From SCN-69-37 sp044507065 (GTDB taxonomy: Bacteria; Acidobacteriota; Vicinamibacteria; Vicinamibacterales; SCN-69-37): a stretch of DNA of 51,539 nucleotides. How positions within the stretch are numbered: position 1 is the stretch's first letter; every line of letters begins with the position of its first letter. The stretch is taken from the NCBI GenBank assembly GCA_044507065.1, contig JBIQJY010000022.1:1-51539 (forward strand). Reading direction: 5' to 3'. Below, piece by piece: positions 48,003-51,539 of this stretch. The position numbers were made by a program, and so were the translations under genes. The notes under the pieces are model-generated. The model had not been told where the DNA came from. It was given only the letters and a program-made list of their open reading frames with translations, and did no database searches.

Positions 48003-48761
48003 ATGAGCCATCCGCCCGTTTCCAGCGTCGCACCTGCGCTCGGAGGACGCGTCGACCACAGGCGCTCCGGCCTGTACGTCACGGCGGCCGTCCTGTTCGC
48101 CGCCGTATCCACGGTGGGATTCCTCCCGACGTACTGGTGGCCCCTGGTTGCCGGCACGCTGGCGGTCCATCCAACCACCCACGTACACGCGTGGCTGTTC
48201 TTCACGTGGCTCGGATTCCTGGTGCTTCAGGCCGTTCTCATACGGACGGGTCGCACGCGGTGGCATCGCGGGGCCGGTCTGTTCGGCATCAGCCTCGCAT
48301 CAATGATGCTCTTCTCGGGCCTGCTCACCGCCGTCGTGAGCCTGCAGGCGGGGTTGCGCGGACCCCGACCCGACATCGTGCGTGCAACCGTGGCGCTCAG
48401 CTTCTCCGGGATGCTGCTGTTCGCGGCCTTCGTTGCCGCCGCCGTGGCGTGCATCCGTCGACCCGACTGGCACAAGCGCCTGATCCTTCTGGCCGGCGTC
48501 GAACTGCTGCAGCCGGGCGTGGGCCGCCTGGTCCGCCTGCTGCCGGGGATGACGTTTCCCACGCCGCTCGTCGTCGCTACCGTTCTCGTAGACCTGGTGC
48601 TTGTTGCGATCGTCCTGATCGACCGCCGGTCGATCGGTCGAATCCATCCGGCCTGGCTGAGCGGTGGAGCCGCGCTGCTCATCGTGCACTACGTGCGGCT
48701 GATGCTCGGCAGGACGGAGGCGTGGGTTGTCTTCACGAACTGGCTGGCAGGGCTGGGGTAA
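48003..48761 (+). CDS. Multi-pass membrane protein with conserved-looking histidines
   Basis: A 252-residue protein with about seven hydrophobic helices (for example LYVTAAVLFAAVSTVGFLPT, WPLVAGTLAVHPTTHVHAWL, AGLFGISLASMMLFSGLLTA, ALSFSGMLLFAAFVAAAVAC and LVVATVLVDLVLVAIVLID). His residues at helix edges (HPTTHVHAW, TRWHRGAG, PDWHKRLIL) are spaced as in haem- or copper-binding cytochrome-like membrane proteins of the DUF2306 kind, which I suggest only tentatively. It is divergent from the CadC-like regulator across the direct-repeat region and so is its likely target. It ends 7 nt before the convergent metal ATPase gene. Confidence 0.7.
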   Translation: MSHPPVSSVAPALGGRVDHRRSGLYVTAAVLFAAVSTVGFLPTYWWPLVAGTLAVHPTTHVHAWLFFTWLGFLVLQAVLIRTGRTRWHRGAGLFGISLASMMLFSGLLTAVVSLQAGLRGPRPDIVRATVALSFSGMLLFAAFVAAAVACIRRPDWHKRLILLAGVELLQPGVGRLVRLLPGMTFPTPLVVATVLVDLVLVAIVLIDRRSIGRIHPAWLSGGAALLIVHYVRLMLGRTEAWVVFTNWLAGLG

Positions 48762-48768
48762 GCCACGC

Positions 48769-50748
48769 TCACAGTGGCAGGCCCCGTCGGCGTCCATCGG
48801 TCGGCACGATCGGCGGGTGCGGTGCGCCTCGCAGGAGGCGCAGGCCGTTGGCCGCAACCAGCAATGTGCTGCCCTCGTGCCCCACCACGGCAAGCGGCAG
48901 CGGAATGCCGACGGTCACGGCGACGACCACGAGCATCGCCATCCATCCGAGGCTGAAGTAGACGTTCTGTCGCACGACGCGCCGCGCGCGCTTCCCCAGG
49001 TGGATGACGTAGTCCACCTTCTCGATCTCGTCGCTCATGAGCACGACATCGGCGGTCTCGATGGCGACGTCGGTCCCGATGGCGCCCATCGCGACTCCAA
49101 TCGTGGCGGCGGCCATCGCGGGGGCGTCGTTCACGCCGTCGCCGACCATGGCCACCCCTTTCGAGCTCTGCCGCAGCACGCGCACGGCGTCCACCTTCTC
49201 GTGCGGCAGCAATCCGGCGCGGACTTCGTCGGCGCCGATTTCAGCTGCGATCGCGCGCACGGCGTCGGGATGATCGCCCGACAGCACCGTGATCCAGCGG
49301 ACGCCTTCGTACTTGAGGTGCCGCACGGCCGCTGCGACGTTGGGCTTCAGCTGGTCGCCGAACGACATTGCGCCTTCGACCACGTTGTCGACGCCGACGT
49401 AGACGACCGAGCGTCCGAGCGAGGTGTGCGCCGCCGTCCACCCGCGCAGCAGCGGCGAGAGGCTCGCGTGACGGCGTTCGGCCATCGTCGCGTTCCCGAC
49501 CCAGACGGTGTGCCCGTCCACCACTGCCGCGACACCTTCGCCGGGGTGCGAGCTGAAGTCGGCGGCCAGCGGGACATCGATGCCGCGTTCGGCCGCTGCC
49601 CTGCCGACCGCACGGGCGAGATGATGCTCCGATGTCTGCTCGACCGCCGCGGCGAGGCGCAGCATGGCCTCCCCATCGATGGTGGCGGGCCCGGCGTGAT
49701 TGGTGGCGCCGCGCGTGATCATGTCGGCCAGCTGCGGCTGGCCCATCGTCAGGGTCCCCGTCTTGTCGAACGCGATGGTGTCGATCGTTCCGGCCAGGTC
49801 GAGGTAGGCGCCGCCCTTGAAGAGGATGCCGTGACGGGCGCCGTTGGCGATACCGGCCAGGATGGCCGAGGGCGTCGAGATCACCAGCGCGCACGGGCTG
49901 GCCACGACCAGGAGTGTCATCGCGCGGTAGAACGCCTCGCCCCACGCACTCCCGAACATCGGGGGCACGATGGCCGCGATCGTGGTGGCCGCGACGACGC
50001 CGAGCGTATAGGGGTGCGCGAACCGATCGATGAAATGCTGGGCCGGTGCGCGCTCCTCGCGCGCCTCCTCGACGAGACGGACGATGCGCGCGAGCATGGT
50101 CTCGGTCGCGGGCTTCGAGACCTCGACGACGAGGGCGCCTTCCTGGTTCACGGTGCCGGCATACACCTCGTCGCCGTGCTGCTTGTGCACCGGCATCGAT
50201 TCGCCGGTGATGGCCGCCTGGTCCACCTCGCTCGCGCCGGCGTCGACGCGGCCGTCGGCGGCAATGCGCTCGCCGGGGCGCACGAGAATGCGCTGTCCCG
50301 GGACGAGCGCCTCGACGCGGACCGATCCGGCGGCACGGCCCTCGTCGTCGGCCAGCGTCGCCTCTTCGGGCGCCAGGTCCATCAGCCGCGCGATCGCGTG
50401 CCGCGTGCGCCCCATCGCGTACGCCTCGAGCGCCTTGGACAGCGAGAAGAGGAAGATCAGGGTCACGCCCTCGAGGGGGCTGCCGACCAGCGCCGCGCCG
50501 ACGGCCGCCGCACCCATCAGGAAATCGATGGAGAGGCGCCCCTTCTTCAGCTCTGCCCAGCTGTCCCGCGCGATGCGCCAGCCGCCGATCAGGTACGCGA
50601 CGCCGTATGCGTACCATGCCGCGGCGACATCGATTCGCCGCTGCAGCACGACGCCCAGGGCCAGCGCGAATGCAACGATGAGTGTGACGCGAAGGTAGTA
50701 GGCGGTGTCGCGATCCTCGTCCGTGACGACGTCCTGGCCGATGACCAT
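48769..50748 (-). CDS. P1B-4-type heavy-metal-translocating ATPase (Co/Fe/Zn efflux)
   Basis: About 659 residues. The actuator loop is AITGESMPV (TGES 181-184). The membrane metal site is ASPCALVIS (SPC 284-286, not the CPC of Cu, Zn or Cd pumps). The phosphorylated Asp328 is in FDKTGTLT, the hinge is MVGDGVNDAPAM, and HEGSTLLVAANGLRLL forms the last helix. SPC with HEG(G/S)T and no N-terminal HMA domain define subgroup P1B-4, whose studied members export Co2+, Fe2+ or Zn2+. It should pump metal out of the cytoplasm. The start is uncertain; I chose the ATG at 50748 where the first helix region begins, since the longer frame to 51015 is Arg-rich and unlike protein. Confidence 0.9.
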   Translation of the reverse strand: MVIGQDVVTDEDRDTAYYLRVTLIVAFALALGVVLQRRIDVAAAWYAYGVAYLIGGWRIARDSWAELKKGRLSIDFLMGAAAVGAALVGSPLEGVTLIFLFSLSKALEAYAMGRTRHAIARLMDLAPEEATLADDEGRAAGSVRVEALVPGQRILVRPGERIAADGRVDAGASEVDQAAITGESMPVHKQHGDEVYAGTVNQEGALVVEVSKPATETMLARIVRLVEEAREERAPAQHFIDRFAHPYTLGVVAATTIAAIVPPMFGSAWGEAFYRAMTLLVVASPCALVISTPSAILAGIANGARHGILFKGGAYLDLAGTIDTIAFDKTGTLTMGQPQLADMITRGATNHAGPATIDGEAMLRLAAAVEQTSEHHLARAVGRAAAERGIDVPLAADFSSHPGEGVAAVVDGHTVWVGNATMAERRHASLSPLLRGWTAAHTSLGRSVVYVGVDNVVEGAMSFGDQLKPNVAAAVRHLKYEGVRWITVLSGDHPDAVRAIAAEIGADEVRAGLLPHEKVDAVRVLRQSSKGVAMVGDGVNDAPAMAAATIGVAMGAIGTDVAIETADVVLMSDEIEKVDYVIHLGKRARRVVRQNVYFSLGWMAMLVVVAVTVGIPLPLAVVGHEGSTLLVAANGLRLLRGAPHPPIVPTDGRRRGLPL

Positions 50749-51032
50749 ACGGAGAATCGCGGGGAGGCGCCTCGGTGACACATCCCCATCGTTGATCGGC
50801 AGGGCGGGTCGGCGCCATGAGCACGCTGGGGGCCCACGCAGCCGCGCTCTCGTCTCCCGTGAGCGCGGGACAAGTCCCACCGGGGCGGGCATTTTCCCTC
50901 GGACGTCGAGATCCCGCGAAGCCGCCTCCCGACACTGTCGCGAAGCACACCGCGGACGGTGATTTCTCCTGGTGCACGGCGACACTCCCCGTTGCAGGTG
51001 CCCAGGACAATCCACACCGAGTCAGCACCTGG

Positions 51033-51539
51033 CTACCGCCGTTCACCACGAGGTACGTGCAGGGAGACCGCCAGAACCGCAACCCACAGCATCGTCGCGT
51101 AGATATTGACTCGCTCGACGAGACCAACCCACGGCGTGCGCCCGGGCATCGGACCAGCCAGGATTGCTGCCCAGGCGCCACACGCAAGGACAATCGCGAT
51201 GGTCGCAAGTGAGTAGAGCCGGAACCGCGCCCCACGCACGAAAGCCCCGAACGCCATCATCGCTACGATGAAGATCGACATGAGAATCGTGGCGACGATA
51301 TGCAGGGCGTCCCGTTGCGACGCCACCGTCCCCCGCACGTCCATCGGAAACAGCAAGAGCCCCGCCGTGCTGACGACGCCGTATCCGACCAGCGCTGTCG
51401 CCGTAAATCGCACAGGGCGTCTGCCCCCCGAGGACGCCCAAACGCCCAGCGCAAGGACGAACACAAGGACGTTGTACGGAATCAACAACCAGATCATGAG
51501 GGTTCTCGTCGGGGCACCCACAGCAAATAGCTCACTCAC
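51033..51539 (-). CDS. DUF998-like membrane protein (truncated by the window end)
   Basis: About 168 residues readable, with five to six hydrophobic helices (for example TLMIWLLIPYNVLVFVLALG, ATALVGYGVVSTAGLLLFPM, LHIVATILMSIFIVAMMAFG and LYSLATIAIVLACGAWAAIL). SELFAVGAPTRTL at the very start matches an internal segment of DUF998-type proteins, where a further helix normally precedes it, so the gene most likely begins beyond the right edge. RDALHIVATILMS has the typical DALH wording. The function is unknown. It lies 284 bp upstream of the metal ATPase on the same strand; that gap holds no gene I can support. Confidence 0.65.
   Translation of the reverse strand: MSELFAVGAPTRTLMIWLLIPYNVLVFVLALGVWASSGGRRPVRFTATALVGYGVVSTAGLLLFPMDVRGTVASQRDALHIVATILMSIFIVAMMAFGAFVRGARFRLYSLATIAIVLACGAWAAILAGPMPGRTPWVGLVERVNIYATMLWVAVLAVSLHVPRGERR

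Noticed and set aside
48727..50778. 683-residue open frame antisense to the metal ATPase
   Set aside because: His/Asp/Gly/Arg-rich text with no fold signature; the opposite strand has all P-type ATPase motifs.
1..51539. CRISPR array, insertion sequence, prophage or integrase
   Set aside because: No regularly spaced repeats, transposase, integrase or phage genes are visible; the window looks like ordinary chromosome apart from the siderophore locus.

Overview
The window is about 51.5 kb of very GC-rich DNA with dense genes, short spacers and many ATGA/GTGA/TTGA junctions. The gene content suggests a soil-type Acidobacteriota, probably Vicinamibacteria-like. It has an 'acidobacterial VWFA-related' secreted protein, the start of a carboxypeptidase-regulatory-domain (Oar/TonB-type) receptor, Tat-exported Gfo/Idh/MocA oxidoreductases, BACON and CHRD lipoproteins, and a winged-helix/TPR regulator. 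This assignment is inference from gene families; no rRNA or tRNA gene was seen.

The centre of interest is 4262-17879 on the + strand, a nearly complete catecholate siderophore locus of the enterobactin type. In order it holds a FecCD permease, ABC ATPase, IroE/BesA-like esterase, periplasmic siderophore-binding protein, YncE-like beta-propeller, EntC, EntE, isochorismatase (EntB without its carrier domain), a free aryl carrier protein, a one-module EntF (C-A-PCP-TE) and EntA. The A-domain residues read DVWHFSLVDK, the serine code of EntF, so the predicted product is a 2,3-dihydroxybenzoyl-serine trilactone or a close relative. No outer-membrane receptor, phosphopantetheinyl transferase or dedicated exporter is in the locus.

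Left of it: the start of a TonB-type protein (1-184, -), a NarL-type two-component pair (503-2678, -) with a good terminator and promoter, a CsbD protein and a lipid kinase. Right of it: a Tat/secreted sugar-oxidoreductase operon (17899-21403, -), a SEC-C protein, a small Cys-motif protein, an O-methyltransferase, a DinB-like lipoprotein, a short Hsp70, a CHRD lipoprotein, the VWFA protein, a membrane protein/methyltransferase pair, and a lipoprotein sugar isomerase-like protein.

From 30.6 to 41.7 kb: an LMW-phosphatase/fructosamine-kinase pair that looks like protein deglycation, an HD-GYP response regulator, a zinc-ribbon protein, HU, YceI, the agmatine-to-putrescine pair aguB-aguA, a GH43 lipoprotein, a four-BACON lipoprotein, a cytoplasmic C39-like peptidase with an unknown partner, and an FMN reductase. 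From 41.7 to 46.2 kb a minus-strand run holds a TRIC-type channel, an MFS pump, an M20 amidohydrolase and a MerA-like flavoprotein. Two 100-N gaps interrupt it. The first is an assembly artefact flanked by identical 55-bp ends; the second hides real sequence. The right end has a CadC-like regulator divergent from a membrane protein across a striking array of direct repeats, a P1B-4 metal-efflux ATPase and a truncated DUF998-like membrane protein.
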